From: Actinacidiphila acididurans
Lineage (GTDB): Bacteria; Actinomycetota; Actinomycetes; Streptomycetales; Streptomycetaceae
DNA length: 64,000 nucleotides
Direction of reading: 5' to 3'
Assembly: GCF_016918855.1 (NCBI RefSeq)
Contig: NZ_JADKYB010000009.1
Span: 1-64,000 of the forward strand
The notes under the pieces were generated by a model. The model had not been told where the DNA came from. It was given only the letters and a program-made list of their open reading frames with translations, and made no database searches. A program made the position numbers and the translations under genes. Shown piece after piece: positions 51,221 to 61,071 of the stretch. The stretch's first letter is position 1, and each line of letters opens with the position of its first letter.

Positions 51221-52750
51221 ATGTCCAGTAATGTGCAGCGAGCCCCGGGGCAGGGTGCCGCCGTGCCCGCGGGTGCTCCCGGGGGTGCGCCTGGTGGTGC
51301 GGGTGGTCCCGGTGGTGGGGGTGAGCCGTATGCGCGTCGGTGGGTGATGCTGCCGGTGTTGTTGGCGGCGATGTTCATGGTGCAGTTCGATCTGTTTGTG
51401 GTGAATGTGGCGGCTCCGTCGTTGGAGCATGACATTCATGCGGGTCAGGCTGCGTTGGAGTTGATTGTTGCGGGCTACGGGTTCACCTATGCGTCCGGTC
51501 TGGTGACCGGTGGGCGGTTGGGGGACATCGTGGGTTCGCGGGTGATGTTCTTGTGGGGGACGTTGTCGTTCACGGCGGCGTCGCTGTTGTGTGGTCTGGC
51601 GCAGTCGCCGGGGCAGTTGGTGGCGGCCCGGTTGGTGCAGGGGTTGACGGGTGCGGCGATGGTGCCGCAGGTGCTGGCGTTGATCATGGGTGTGTTCCCG
51701 CCGCAGGAGCGGTCGAAGGCGATGGGCTGGTTCGGTGTGGCGCTGGGGACCGGTGGTGTGGCGGGTCAGGTTTTGGGGGGTGCGCTGCTGCAGGGGGATG
51801 TGCTGGGCCTGGGGTGGCGGGTGATCTTCCTGGTGAACGTGCCGATCGGTGTGGTCGCGGTCGCTTTGGGGTGGCGTCTTTTGCCGCAGCCGCCGTCGCA
51901 GGGCCGTCCGAAGCTGGATCCGGTCGGTGCGATCGGCGTGTCGGGTTCGCTGGCGCTGGCGCTGATTCCTTTGGTGATCGGGCGCACCGAGCACTGGCCG
52001 GTGTGGGCGTGGATCATGCTGGGTGCGTCGGTGCCGGCGATGGCTGCTTCGCTTCGGTGGGAGTCGGTGCTGGCTTCGCGTGGTGGTCAGCCGCTGCTGG
52101 ATCTGACGCTGTTCAGGAACAAGGTCTTCGCGCGTGGTCTGATCGTGTGTGTGGGGGTGTTCGCGGCGTTCTACAGTTTCATGTTCTCCCTGACGCTGGT
52201 GCTGCAGGGGGGTCTGGGGCTGTCGCCGTTGCATGCGGGGTACACGTTCGCGCCGCTGGCGGTGGCGTTCGCGGGGGCGTCGCTGTTCGGTCCGCGCAAG
52301 GTCGCCGTGTACGGGGCGCGTCTGGTCTCGGCGGGGATCGTCATTGCCGGGGTGGGGATGGCGATCACGCTGGTGGTGCTGCAGGCCTCGGGTGATTCCA
52401 CGAGTTGGGCGCGGCTGATCGGTCCGATGGTGCTGATCGGTCTGGGCAACGGTCTTGCGGTGCCGGTGCTGGCCGGTGTGGTCCTGGCCGGTGCGCGCAC
52501 GGCGGCGGCCGGTGCCGCGGCGGGTGTGCTGACGACCTCGCAGCAGTTCTCCTCGGCGGCGGGTGTGGCGGGGATCGGCACGGTCTTCTTCACGGCGCTG
52601 GGTTCCCACCACGACGTGGCCGCGTTCGCGCATTCCCTGGAGTGGGTGCTGGGTATCGGCCTGGTCCTGATCGTGATCGCTCTGGTGGCCAGTGCGATGC
52701 TGCCCAGCCCGCCCCGCCCGGGCAAGGCGCCCAAGCCCGCGGCCAACTGA
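51221..52750 (+). CDS. DHA2-family (EmrB/QacA) MFS exporter
   Basis: A 509-residue, 14-helix drug:proton antiporter. The N-terminal 40 residues are a Gly/Ala/Pro-rich tail. TM1 has MFMVQFDLFVVNVAAPSLEH, the DHA2 motif D1 (l-D-x-t-v-x-n-V-A-l-P). Motif A follows (GGRLGDIVGSRVMFLWG) and motif C is in TM5 (GVALGTGGVAGQVLGGALLQ). It exports a drug or a self-made metabolite. Unlike genes to the left it uses many GGT/GTG/TTG codons, so T at third positions is raised. It is the first of four spaced genes embedded in low-complexity DNA. Confidence 0.92.
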   Translation: MSSNVQRAPGQGAAVPAGAPGGAPGGAGGPGGGGEPYARRWVMLPVLLAAMFMVQFDLFVVNVAAPSLEHDIHAGQAALELIVAGYGFTYASGLVTGGRLGDIVGSRVMFLWGTLSFTAASLLCGLAQSPGQLVAARLVQGLTGAAMVPQVLALIMGVFPPQERSKAMGWFGVALGTGGVAGQVLGGALLQGDVLGLGWRVIFLVNVPIGVVAVALGWRLLPQPPSQGRPKLDPVGAIGVSGSLALALIPLVIGRTEHWPVWAWIMLGASVPAMAASLRWESVLASRGGQPLLDLTLFRNKVFARGLIVCVGVFAAFYSFMFSLTLVLQGGLGLSPLHAGYTFAPLAVAFAGASLFGPRKVAVYGARLVSAGIVIAGVGMAITLVVLQASGDSTSWARLIGPMVLIGLGNGLAVPVLAGVVLAGARTAAAGAAAGVLTTSQQFSSAAGVAGIGTVFFTALGSHHDVAAFAHSLEWVLGIGLVLIVIALVASAMLPSPPRPGKAPKPAAN

Positions 52751-55027
52751 CCGACCCGCACGAACCGGCCCGGCCGCTCGCCGGCCGGCCCGGTCCGGCC
52801 CGCGGTCGGCCTGCCGGTCCGCTGGCAGGCCGGTGGCCCGCCTGATCGCCGGCCCGGTTCGGCCCGCGGTCGGCCTGCCGGTCCGCTGGCAGGCCGGGTG
52901 ACCTGCCGGCCCGTGGTCCCGCTGCACCGGCCCTGTGACCGGAGGACCCGCCGCAGGCCGGCCGGCCCGCTGATCGGCTGATCGGCTTGCTGGGGTGCCG
53001 GCCGGGTGACCGGCCGGTGGCCCGGCGGGCCGTCGGCCAGTTGGTTCGCTGACTGGTCTGCGGCCGGGAGCCGGTCGGCTGGGCCAGCGGTCCTGTCGAG
53101 GGATACCCGGCCCCTGGCCGGGTCCCCTGCTGGGGCCTGGGGCCGGTCGGGTCCCGTGCAGAGGGTCTGGGCCCGGGGGCCGGCGGTCGGCGACGCGGAC
53201 CGGACTCGGCCCGGACTGGGACCGGGCTGCGGTCCGCAAGGAGCCGGAACCGGTCGGGACCTGTGCAGGGCCGGGCTCGTTCGGGGAGTCGGGGGCCTTG
53301 CTGGTGGGGAACGCAAGCGGCCCGGGTCTGGGTGTCGGCAGACGGAAGCAGGGCACCCGGGCCCGGGACCTGACTGGGGACCTGACTGGGACACGGCCTG
53401 GGACCGGACTGCGGATTTCGGGGTTCGGGCCCCGGCGCCCGGTCCCCGGTTCCTGGCCTCGGTCCTCGGTTCCTGGGCGGGGTCCTGGGCTCTGCTTCCG
53501 GGGGCCTGGTGCGGGAGTGGTTGCGGGTCCGAACGGCTGGGGCCCCGGTCGTGGGCCGGGCTCGGAAGACGGGTCCCGGGATCTGGTTTTGGCTCTGGTT
53601 CTGGCTGGGTGATGAGCCGGGGCCTGGTGTGGGGCTTGACGGGGTGTGGGCTTGATCCGGCTCCGGCCGGGTCCGGCTCGGGGTCCGGCCGGGTCGGGTT
53701 CGGGGTTGGGCAGCGGCTGGGGCCGGCGATGGAGCCGGTTCCTGGAGCCGGGCCTGGGCGTGGTGCCGGTCCCGGCCGGCTCGGGTGCCTGGGGCTGGAC
53801 TTGCGGCTCCTGGGCCGGGGCACAGGATCCGGGCCCTGCGTACGGGACCAGTACGCGGGTCCGGTGTCCGGGTTCGGTGCAAGGGCTTGACCGGGTGTGG
53901 CCTTGACCGGGCCGCGGTCCCGGGACGCAGTTCCCGGGCCGTGGTTCCGGTTCCGGGCCGTGGTTGCGGGCTGTGGTTGCGGGGCGGCGGACTGCGCCCC
54001 GCAGCGGGCGGTCCGGGTGCCGGGTCCTGGCGTACCGGCCAGGGCGGCCCGGGTCGGGTTGGGCCGGGTTGGACTGGGCTGGGTTGGCTGGGAGGTGAGT
54101 GCGGGGGCGGGTGCTGGACCTGGTGCTGGACCTGGTGCCGTTCGGGTGCCGGGGCTGGCCGTGCCGGGTGCTGGACGGCCGTGCGGCTGTCCGGCGGTCG
54201 GGCCGGCTGTCCGTGCTGGTCGTTCGGGCCGTTCGTTCGTGCTGACTGTTTGTTCTGTTTGATGCTGATTGTCTTGTGTGTGGTGCCGGTTGGTGTGGGC
54301 CGGTTGTGAGTCTGCCGTTCCTGTCCGCTGTGTCGCGGTTGTCCTCGTCTTCCCCCGGGGTGGCCGTGTGGCGGGCACCCCGTCCGGCAGCCTGTCGTGT
54401 CGTCCGTTGTTGTGGCGGTCGGCGTGGTGGGCGGCCGGGCGGGGTGGCAGGCGGGTCCCCGGTGCGCCGGCCGGTTCGGAATGCCTTGTGCAGGAGCCCG
54501 GCCTGGCCCGGCCCGCCCTGGCCCGCCCCGGCCTGGCCCGCCCTGGCCTGGGTGGGGTGGGGTGGGGCTTGTCGGGGTTGCGGTCGGGTGGTGGCTGCGG
54601 GGGGGGGGGCTTGCCGGTTCTTGGGGCGGGCCTGTTCGGCGGGTTGGGCCCGGGCCCGGGCCCGGGCCCGGGTGTGGGTGTGATCGCGTGATCGCCCGGT
54701 GGGGCGGTGCGGCGTGCTGGGTGATGGGCGTGGCGGGGTCCTGGGGCTGCTTTGGGGGTTCTGGTTCCTGGGCCTGGTGCCGGGCCTTGGTGCTGGTGCT
54801 GGGGCGGGGGTGGTTGGGGTTGTGCCGGGGTGGTTCCCGGTGGTGTGGCTCGCTGCTCTGTTTCCCCCGGCGGAGTGGCGGTGGTGGGGCCGTGTGTGGT
54901 GCGCGGCCCCACCGTTTTTGTGTCGGGCGTGCCGTGGTCCGTGGGTCGGGGGTGGGTTCGGGGGCTGTACAGGGGTGCGGGGGTGCCGGGCTGCTGGCGC
55001 CTGGTGGCGGCCTGTGTCGGCGACGGC
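52751..55027. other. 2.3 kb of G-rich low-complexity DNA without a supported gene
   Basis: The plus strand is dominated by G, with short words such as CCGGTCC, GGGTCC, CCGGGCC, GGTGCTGG recurring irregularly. Open frames of up to about 990 codons exist on the minus strand, but their products are Pro/Arg/Thr/Gly strings without domains and several overlap fully, so they reflect composition. A 37-bp perfect direct repeat (52797-52833 and 52861-52897) contains an 8-bp hairpin. The region ends at the IS21 element. Confidence 0.7.
52797..52897. repeat. 37-bp perfect direct repeat
   Basis: Bases 52797-52833 recur at 52861-52897. Each copy contains the hairpin GGCCTGCC-GGTCCGCT-GGCAGGCC. It lies just after the DHA2 exporter stop and could also act as its terminator. 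Confidence 0.8.
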
Positions 55028-55724
55028 TGAAAAGTGATCCAGAACCTGAAAGTTGACCCCCCTTCAAGGGGCTGGCTCGTTGAGTCAGGCCGGGAGGAGT
55101 GGTGATCAGCGTGGAGGACTGGGCGGAGATCCGCCGGCTTCACCGGGCCGAACAGATGCCGGTGCGGGCGATCGCGAGGTCATCGCCCACCTGGGGACAC
55201 TGGACTTCGTCGTTGGCAAGGAGAACGTCGTTTTCCTGGGGCCGCCCGGCACCGGCAAGACCCGCCTCGCCATCGGGCTCGGTATCCGGGCCCGCCAGGC
55301 CTGGCCACCGGGTGGCCTTCGCCACCGCCGCCCAATGGGTGGCCCGCCTCGCCGAGGCCCACCAAGCAGGCAGGTTCAGCGACGAGCTGACCCGGCTGGG
55401 CCGGATCCCGCTGATCATCGTGGACGAGGTCGGATACATCCCCTTCGAACCCGAGGCGGCGAACCTCTTCTTCCAGTTCGTCTCGGGCCGCTACGAACGC
55501 GCGTCCGTGATCGTGACCAGCAACAAGCCCTTCGGGCGTTGGGGCGAGGTCTTCGGTGACGACACCGTCGCCGCCGCCGTGATCGACCGCTTTGTCCACC
55601 ACGCCGAAGTCATCTCACTCAAAGGCGACAGCTACCGCATGCGCGGCCGCGACCTCGGACGGGTTCCTGCCGCCAACGCCGGGGAATGACCAACATCAAC
55701 TGACGCAGTGGGGATCACTTTTCA
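55028..55724 (+). mobile_element. Internally deleted IS21-family element with intact ends
   Basis: Perfect 13-bp terminal inverted repeats TGAAAAGTGATCC (55028-55040) and GGATCACTTTTCA (55712-55724) enclose 697 bp. Inside is the istA start (VISVEDWAEIRRLHRAEQMP, from 55102), fused near 55180 to the middle of istB (AHLGTLDFVVGKENVVFLGP, P-loop GPPGTGKTRLA). An inserted T near 55306 shifts the frame. Beyond it come VAFATAAQWVARLAEAHQAG, IIVDEVGYIPFEPEAANLFF and VSGRYERASVIVTSNKPFG up to the stop at 55687-55689. Most of istA and the istB N-terminus are gone. The element could move only with a helper. No clear target duplication is visible. Confidence 0.85.
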
Positions 55725-56270
55725 CCCGTCGGAAGTGGCCGGGGGCTGGGGGTGGTTTCGGAAGGCCCGGGGTGGGTGGCTGGGCCTGGTGCCGGCCGTT
55801 GTGGTCCGTTGTCTTGTCGGAGCGTGGACAGCGTGCTCCGTTGGTGCCGGGCAGTGTCGTGTCCGGGGGTTGTGCCGGACGGATACGGGTTCTGCGCTGC
55901 CTTTGGTGTGGATTTGCGCCTGCCTGATGTGTTCCGTCTGGTGGTTGTCTCGTGCTGCCGCTGCCGCTGCCGCTGCCGCTGCCGCTGCCGCTGGTGCTGG
56001 TGCTGGTGGGTCGGCCGGCCGGGGCCGGGGCCGGGGGATGGGGTCGGGGTGCGGGGGTGGGGGTGGGGGTGGGGGAATGGTTGGTGGGTGTGTGGGGTTG
56101 GCTGGTTTGGTGGCTGGTTTGATGCCTGCATCCGCCATGGGGCGGTCCCGTTTACACTGTTCGGGAGCCGACGATCCGGCGGGTGGGCCCGCTGTGCGGG
56201 TTCTGGCCGGGGCGGGCACCGTGTGTGCCGGGTCCGGGTGGCCCGGTGGAACCGACTCCGGGAGGGCGGC
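55725..56270. other. G-rich low-complexity spacer before the ArsR gene
   Basis: No supported gene. It contains a GCTGCC microsatellite (55953-55993), a run of GGGGTGGGGGTGGG near 56060-56075, and an AT-richer promoter-like segment (CGTTTACACTGTTCGGG) near 56148-56164 upstream of ArsR. Confidence 0.6.
55953..55993. repeat. GCTGCC microsatellite
   Basis: About 6.5 perfect copies of the hexamer GCTGCC, running on into GGTGCT units. This is typical replication-slippage sequence. Confidence 0.85.
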
Positions 56271-56630
56271 ATGACGACAATTCACACCGGGACGGGCCGT
56301 GTCGCACCCAGTCATACGCATCCGCGGGATGTGCCGTTGATCGCGGCGTTGGCGGCTTTGGCGGATCCGGTGCGGCTGGCGATGGTCCGTGAGCTGGGTG
56401 GTGTGGAGGACTGGGAGCTGACGTGCGGTTCCTTCGATGTGCCGGTGGGCAAGGCCGCGCGCAGTCATCATTTCACGGTGTTGCGTGAGGCGGGTGTGAT
56501 CGAGCAGCGTGATGAGGGTCCGTGCCGGGTGAACCGTTTGCGGCGTCCGGAGTTCGACGAGCGTTTCCCCGGGCTCCTCGATCTGGCGCTGCGTCCGGAT
56601 TTCAGTCCCGCGGCCTTCTCCCGCGCCTGA
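56271..56630 (+). CDS. ArsR-family (HTH) transcriptional regulator
   Basis: A 119-residue winged-helix repressor. The conserved N-terminal helix LIAALAALADPVRLAMVREL is followed by recognition-helix region KAARSHHFTVLREAGVIEQR (about residues 60-79) and the wing DEGPCRVNRLRRPEF. There is no E-L-C-V-C-D metal site; only single cysteines (LTCGSF, GPCRV) occur, so it is more likely a redox or small-ligand sensor of the type often found beside MFS exporters in Streptomyces. ATG 56271 has GGGAGG upstream. It may control the DHA2 exporter 3.5 kb upstream and the LLM gene downstream. Confidence 0.9.
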   Translation: MTTIHTGTGRVAPSHTHPRDVPLIAALAALADPVRLAMVRELGGVEDWELTCGSFDVPVGKAARSHHFTVLREAGVIEQRDEGPCRVNRLRRPEFDERFPGLLDLALRPDFSPAAFSRA

Positions 56631-56949
56631 CCCGCTGACCCTCGCACGTCCCGCCCGCCCTTCCTCCGGGCCGGCGCCGGCCCGCCCCTTGCGACTCCTG
56701 CCCTTCCTGTGCCTGCCTGTGCCTTCCTGGGTCCCGGCCTGTGGGGAGACCGTGTGGCGGGGGTGTCGCGGGCCGCGGGTGATCGACCGTTTGGCCGGCC
56801 GTACCGAGGTGTCCTCCGTTCTGGCCGGCGGCTGGTTGCGCACCGGTGGGTGACGCGGGCTGCTGGGCCGGGGGCATCGGCACCGGATGCCGGTGTGGTC
56901 GCGGGGCCCGCCGGCGGTAGAGGCGCTGGCCGCAGGCCCGGGCACGCGG

Positions 56950-57473
56950 GGCCGGGCCGGGCCGGCGAGTGTGTGCGGAATCCCGGTGGTGGTGTCGATG
57001 CCGGTCCCGGTCCGGCGCGGTTCCCCGGTCGTCGGCCACGGTGCGGCGAAGCGCGCGAGGTCGTCTGGTGTCGCCGTGGCGGGGGCTTCGGTGGGGGTGC
57101 CGGTCAGGGTGACCGACAACGGCGGGCCGTCCTCCGGTTCGGACAGCACCTGTCCGGATCGTGGGCGCTGGCCGGCCTGCTCGTAGCTGCAGCCGGTCGT
57201 GACGGTATCGAGCCGGGCGGTCGCGACGAGCGGGCCGGTGTTCTTGAGGTGGACCGCATCGGGTTCGCCCTGCCCCGGCCCTGCCTCACCCCTGCCCCGG
57301 TCCGGGGGCCCTGCCGCGGTCCGGGGGATCGCGGCGGCGGCGTGATCGCCGGTGGCGCGGACGTAGTCGCACGGTGGCGTGCCGGAGAGGGTGGCATCCA
57401 CGGCCGACGGTCCCTGCCGCACTGTCAGGACAGCCGGACGCCCCTCCCGCGGGGCGGGTTTTCCCGGGTTCAC
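56950..57473 (-). other. Minus-strand coding-like segment, possible gene relic
   Basis: From a GTG at 57473, about 175 codons show strong G/C third-position bias and balanced composition: VDATLSGTPPCDYVRATGDH, DAVHLKNTGPLVATARLDTV, PPLSVTLTGTPTEAPATATP, DLARFAAPWPTTGEP. Beyond about 56950 the frame stays open but turns into a Pro/Arg-rich string. A beta-rich domain seems to lie here, but I recognise no family. It may be a decayed gene whose 3' part has been overrun by low-complexity DNA. Confidence 0.35.
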
Positions 57474-58440
57474 CCGGCCGCGGTTCAGTCAGTGTGGGGA
57501 CGGCCCGGCCCCTGCTCGCGTTCGGCTGGGGTTCGCCGCTGCCCGCAGGGGGTCCGGCCGGGGGCCCCGAGCGGCGTAAGCCGGCTTTCGGGCGTTTGTG
57601 CTGGTATGGCGGCGGTTTCGGCGGCACGTGGAACCCCGGCCCCCGGGGCTCCGGGCATCTCGTGTCGTGTCCGGGCTGCGGCATGGGGGGTGTTCTTCTC
57701 GGGTGTCCTTCAACGGTCGTGCGCGCCCGGGCCGGCGGTGCCTGTCCGGGGCAGCTGCGCGGGCGGTGTGCATGCCGGTGGGGCGGTGGGTGCCGCGGGG
57801 GTTGCCCCGGCTGCCGCGGGTGGTTTCCGGCCGGGTCCGGGCCGGGTGGCGCGTGCCCGGGCGGGGCTGTGCTCGCCGGGGGCCGGGGTTGTTGGGGTTG
57901 TTGGGGGTGTTCAGCGGTGGTCTTCGACGGTAGAGCATGCGGTGGCCGGGTCCGGTGCGCAATTCGTGGGCGAGGCAGCGGCCGGTTGACCGTGTTCGGC
58001 CGGGGCCCTGGCAGGCGTCCTTGATGCGGTTCCACCGTTCGGGGCGCCGGCTGTCGGTGGTGGGGCGGGGGCTGATGCCGCCGGCCTCGCCCCGTATCAG
58101 GGGTGGGCGCGGGGTCCTTGATGAGCCGGCGGACGATCCGCAGGTCCACACGCCCGCGGGTGCAGAACCCAGCAGGTCCCGTGTTCGTCGAGGAGCGTGA
58201 GGGGGCCGCCCGGACGGTCCGGGTTCGCGGGGAACGGCTTCTACCCGGAAGTCTCCCGGCCACCGCGCTCAGCAGGCGACGGGCTTGCACGGGGCGGCCT
58301 GGAGCCGGCGCGCCCGCACCCCCGGCACCCGGCCGGGCACCGTGACCGTGACCGGGGCCGGCTCAGCCGAGAACCCGGGGGGACCGCCCCGGAGAGGGAT
58401 CACGGCACGCGGCCCGGTCCCCTCCACCCCCGCTGCCTAC

Positions 58441-58492
58441 CGCCCCCCCTCGCCGCCCCCCTCGCCGCCCCCCTCGCCGCCCCCGTCGCCGG
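58441..58492. repeat. 12-bp C-rich tandem repeat
   Basis: Four imperfect copies of TCGCCGCCCCCC in tandem. In this G-rich zone it is one of the few C-rich patches on the plus strand. Confidence 0.75.
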
Positions 58493-59532
58493 ACCGGTGT
58501 TCGTGCTCCGCCCGCACCGGCCCGCACCGGCCCGCACCGGTCCCCGGCGGCCCGTGCCGGCCGGCAGCGGCCTGCCCGGCCCGGGTGCTGGTGCGGTGAG
58601 GGTTCTGGCCGGGGGCGGGACGGCCGGCGCGGGGGCCGGTGCCGGTTCCGGTGAGGTCGGCGGCGACCGCGCGGGGTGTGGGGGGTCCGGGCCGGCTGCC
58701 GGGGCACTGGCCGGGTTTTGGCCGGGGTCAGCCGGGTTCTGCGGGCCGGGGGCCCTGAGTGCCGGGTGCGGGTGTCGTGGCGCGGTGTGTTGCTTCCCGG
58801 CCCGGCCCGGGAAGGTCCGGCCTGGGAAGGTCCGGCCTGGTCCGGCCTGGCCCGGCCCGGGAAGGTCCGGCCTGGTCCGGCCTGTTCTGGTCTGGTGCGG
58901 CTTGTCCCGCTGCGGGGTGCTTGCCCTCCGCCTGGTTCTTCTCTTCCTGGTTCCTCTCCCTTCCCTCTGGTTGCCGCTGGTTCCCCGGGTTTTTTTTCTG
59001 GCTTCGTTCGGGGCCGGGGGGGTGTGAGTGTGTGCTTTTCTCGGTGGCTGCTGTGTTACCGCCCTCCCAAGGGGTGGGTGTTGGGCGGTGTGGGGGTGGG
59101 GGTTTGCCGGGGGGTGGTGTGGATTGCCGGGGGTTTGCCTGGGGGTTGCCGGGATTGGTGGGTGCGGTGGGTGAGGGAAGCGGAATGGGGAATTCAGGTT
59201 TTGGGGGTCGGCGGGTGCGGGGGGATTTGGCGGTGGTGGGGTTTCGGGGTGGTTCCGGGGATTTGGTCCGTGGGGGCGGGCGGAGTGCCGAGTAGGGATC
59301 GGGAGTAGGGATCGGGTGGGGTGTGTGGGTGCGGGTGCGGGGTGTGTCGGGGGATTGCGGCGTGGGGATGTGCCGGTATGTGTCTGGGGGTGTGGTGGGG
59401 GTGTTGGTGGTGCGGCAATTTCGGGGGTGGAGCAGGGGGTGGTGGGGATGGCTGGAACCGCATCATGGAAGAAGTCGGGTCCGGGAACGTGCGGTAATAC
59501 TCAAGGAAACCAGGTGACGGGAGGAGTCTAGA

Positions 59533-60498
59533 GTGAATCCTGAAATTGGTGTCGCGCTGCCGGTGCGGGAATTGTCGATTCTGCGTCCGGACAGTGCCGC
59601 GGCTCCGTTGATCAAGCTGGCGCAGCAGGTGGAGGAGCTCGGGTACGACTCGGTGTGGGTCGGTGACTCCTTTGTGACGCGGCACCGGCTGGAGCCGCTG
59701 ACGCTGCTGGGGGCGATTTCGATGGTGACGAAGAATGTCACCATCGGTACGGCGGCGCTGACCGCGGTGCTGCGGGAGCCCAAGACGCTGGCGCACGCGA
59801 TGGTGACGCTGGACCAGCTCAGCGGCGGGCGGCTGAAGATGGGTCTGGGCATGGGCGAGCCGCTGCCGGTGAACAACGAGTCGGACCAGGTCACCATGTC
59901 CTACACCGAGCGCATCGGGCGGGTGGACGAGGCGATCGCGGCGTTCAAGGCGGTGTGGCAGGGCCGCGACGACGATCTGAAGGGCGCGTACTACAACCTG
60001 TCCGAGCTGCGGCTGCAGGGCCCGCCGATGACGCCGGGGGGCCCGGGGATCTGGCTGGCCAGCAACGGCAAGCCCAAGGCGGTGCGGCGCACCGGGACGA
60101 TGTACGACGGGTGGATGCCGGTCCACATCGACGCCGAGCAGTACGGGCGTTCCCTGCAGGGCATCCGCCAGGCCGCCGAGGACGCCGGCCGGGACCCCGA
60201 CCTGATCGTCCCGTCCCTGTATGTGAACGTCAACATCGGTGCGGACAAGGCCGCCGGGGAGGCCGCCCTCAACGAGTACACCACCCGCTACTACCAGCTG
60301 CCCGTCACGACGATGGCGAACTACCAGAACTACTTCGGCGGCACCGAAAAGGAAATGATCGCGTTCCTGCGCGAATACATCGACGCGGGCTGCCGCCACA
60401 TCGTCCTGCGGATCAACACCTTCACCGACTACGACCGCATCCTCACCACGATCGGCGAGAACGTCGTGCCCGCCATCCACAAGCTCGAAGTCGACTGA
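59533..60498 (+). CDS. LLM-class F420-dependent oxidoreductase
   Basis: A 321-residue TIM-barrel oxidoreductase of the bacterial luciferase-like superfamily. Features are LAQQVEELGYDSVWVGDSFV near residue 28, the TIGTAALTAVLREP strand, the loop LDQLSGGRLKMGLGMGEP (about 97-114) and WLASNGKPKAVRRTG, which contacts the cofactor phosphate in F420 enzymes. In Streptomyces these use F420 or FMN to reduce or oxidise secondary metabolites. GTG 59533 has GGAGGAG upstream. It lies isolated between G-rich DNA on the left and C-rich DNA on the right. Confidence 0.9.
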   Translation: MNPEIGVALPVRELSILRPDSAAAPLIKLAQQVEELGYDSVWVGDSFVTRHRLEPLTLLGAISMVTKNVTIGTAALTAVLREPKTLAHAMVTLDQLSGGRLKMGLGMGEPLPVNNESDQVTMSYTERIGRVDEAIAAFKAVWQGRDDDLKGAYYNLSELRLQGPPMTPGGPGIWLASNGKPKAVRRTGTMYDGWMPVHIDAEQYGRSLQGIRQAAEDAGRDPDLIVPSLYVNVNIGADKAAGEAALNEYTTRYYQLPVTTMANYQNYFGGTEKEMIAFLREYIDAGCRHIVLRINTFTDYDRILTTIGENVVPAIHKLEVD

Positions 60499-60716
60499 CC
60501 CACCCGGTCGACCCGGCCCGTCCGATCCGCCCGGTCGGCATGGTCCGTCCGGCCTGTCGGGTCCGCATCTGTTCCACCCGGTTCATCTGATTCACCCGGC
60601 CTTTCCGGTCCACCCGGTCCGTCCGGTCCATCGGGTTCATCCGGTCCATCCCCGGGCGGGCACCCACCCCTCCCGGGGCGAACCAGCCTCCCCCCACGCA
60701 CACCTTCATACGAAAC

Positions 60717-60755
60717 GTCCGAGCCGATCCAACATTGCGGATCGCTCGGACTTTT
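60717..60755 (+). terminator. Intrinsic terminator
   Basis: GTCCGAGC(C)GATCC (60717-60730) pairs with GGATCGCTCGGAC (60739-60751), one bulged base, loop AACATTGC, followed by TTTT. It lies 219 bases past the LLM gene stop. It is one of few hairpins in the window with a T-tract. Confidence 0.8.
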
Positions 60756-60759
60756 CGGA

Positions 60760-60820
60760 TTCCCCCGGACCCTTCCCCCGGACTCTTCCCCCGGGCTCTT
60801 CCCCCGGGATTCCCCGGACC
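60760..60820. repeat. Tandem TTCCCCCGG repeats
   Basis: Four units of about 14 bp (TTCCCCCGGACCC, TTCCCCCGGACTC, TTCCCCCGGGCTC, TTCCCCCGGGAT) directly follow the terminator. Confidence 0.75.
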
Positions 60821-61071
60821 GCCCTCCCGGTTCCGGGGCCGTCCTGTTTTCCCCCGGGCCCGCTCCCCAGCACGTTCCCCGGCCCGTTCTCGCGCCCCTG
60901 TTTTCGCCGGTTCTCCCCGCTTCCCCCGCTTCTCCCGGTTTCCCCGGTTTTCCGGGTCCCCCGGCCTGTCCGGGGTTTTTCTGCGCCGTCCCGGGACCGT
61001 TCTCAACTGTTCATCGTTGAACGAATTGCGGTGCGTTCGGGGTTGCGCGCAGTCAGGGCAGTCCGGGTATT

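Larger units (their letters stand above)
56631..59532. other. 2.9 kb of G-rich low-complexity DNA
   Basis: It contains no full gene I can support. Mixed into G-rich words on the plus strand are short stretches with coding-like periodicity on the minus strand (see 56950-57473) and around 57900-58220 (RWNRIKDACQGPGRT, LLDEHGTCWVL), which may be relics of older genes. The last 500 bases (59020-59460) are almost pure G/T runs. The LLM gene ribosome site GGAGGAG follows at 59520. Confidence 0.6.

Noticed and set aside
50804..57473. Very long minus-strand open frames (about 850, 990, 825 and 583 codons)
   Set aside because: Their products are Pro/Arg/Thr/Gly strings without domains, two of the frames overlap each other completely, and part of them is antisense to the DHA2 exporter and the IS21 element. 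High GC removes stop codons, so length alone is no evidence.
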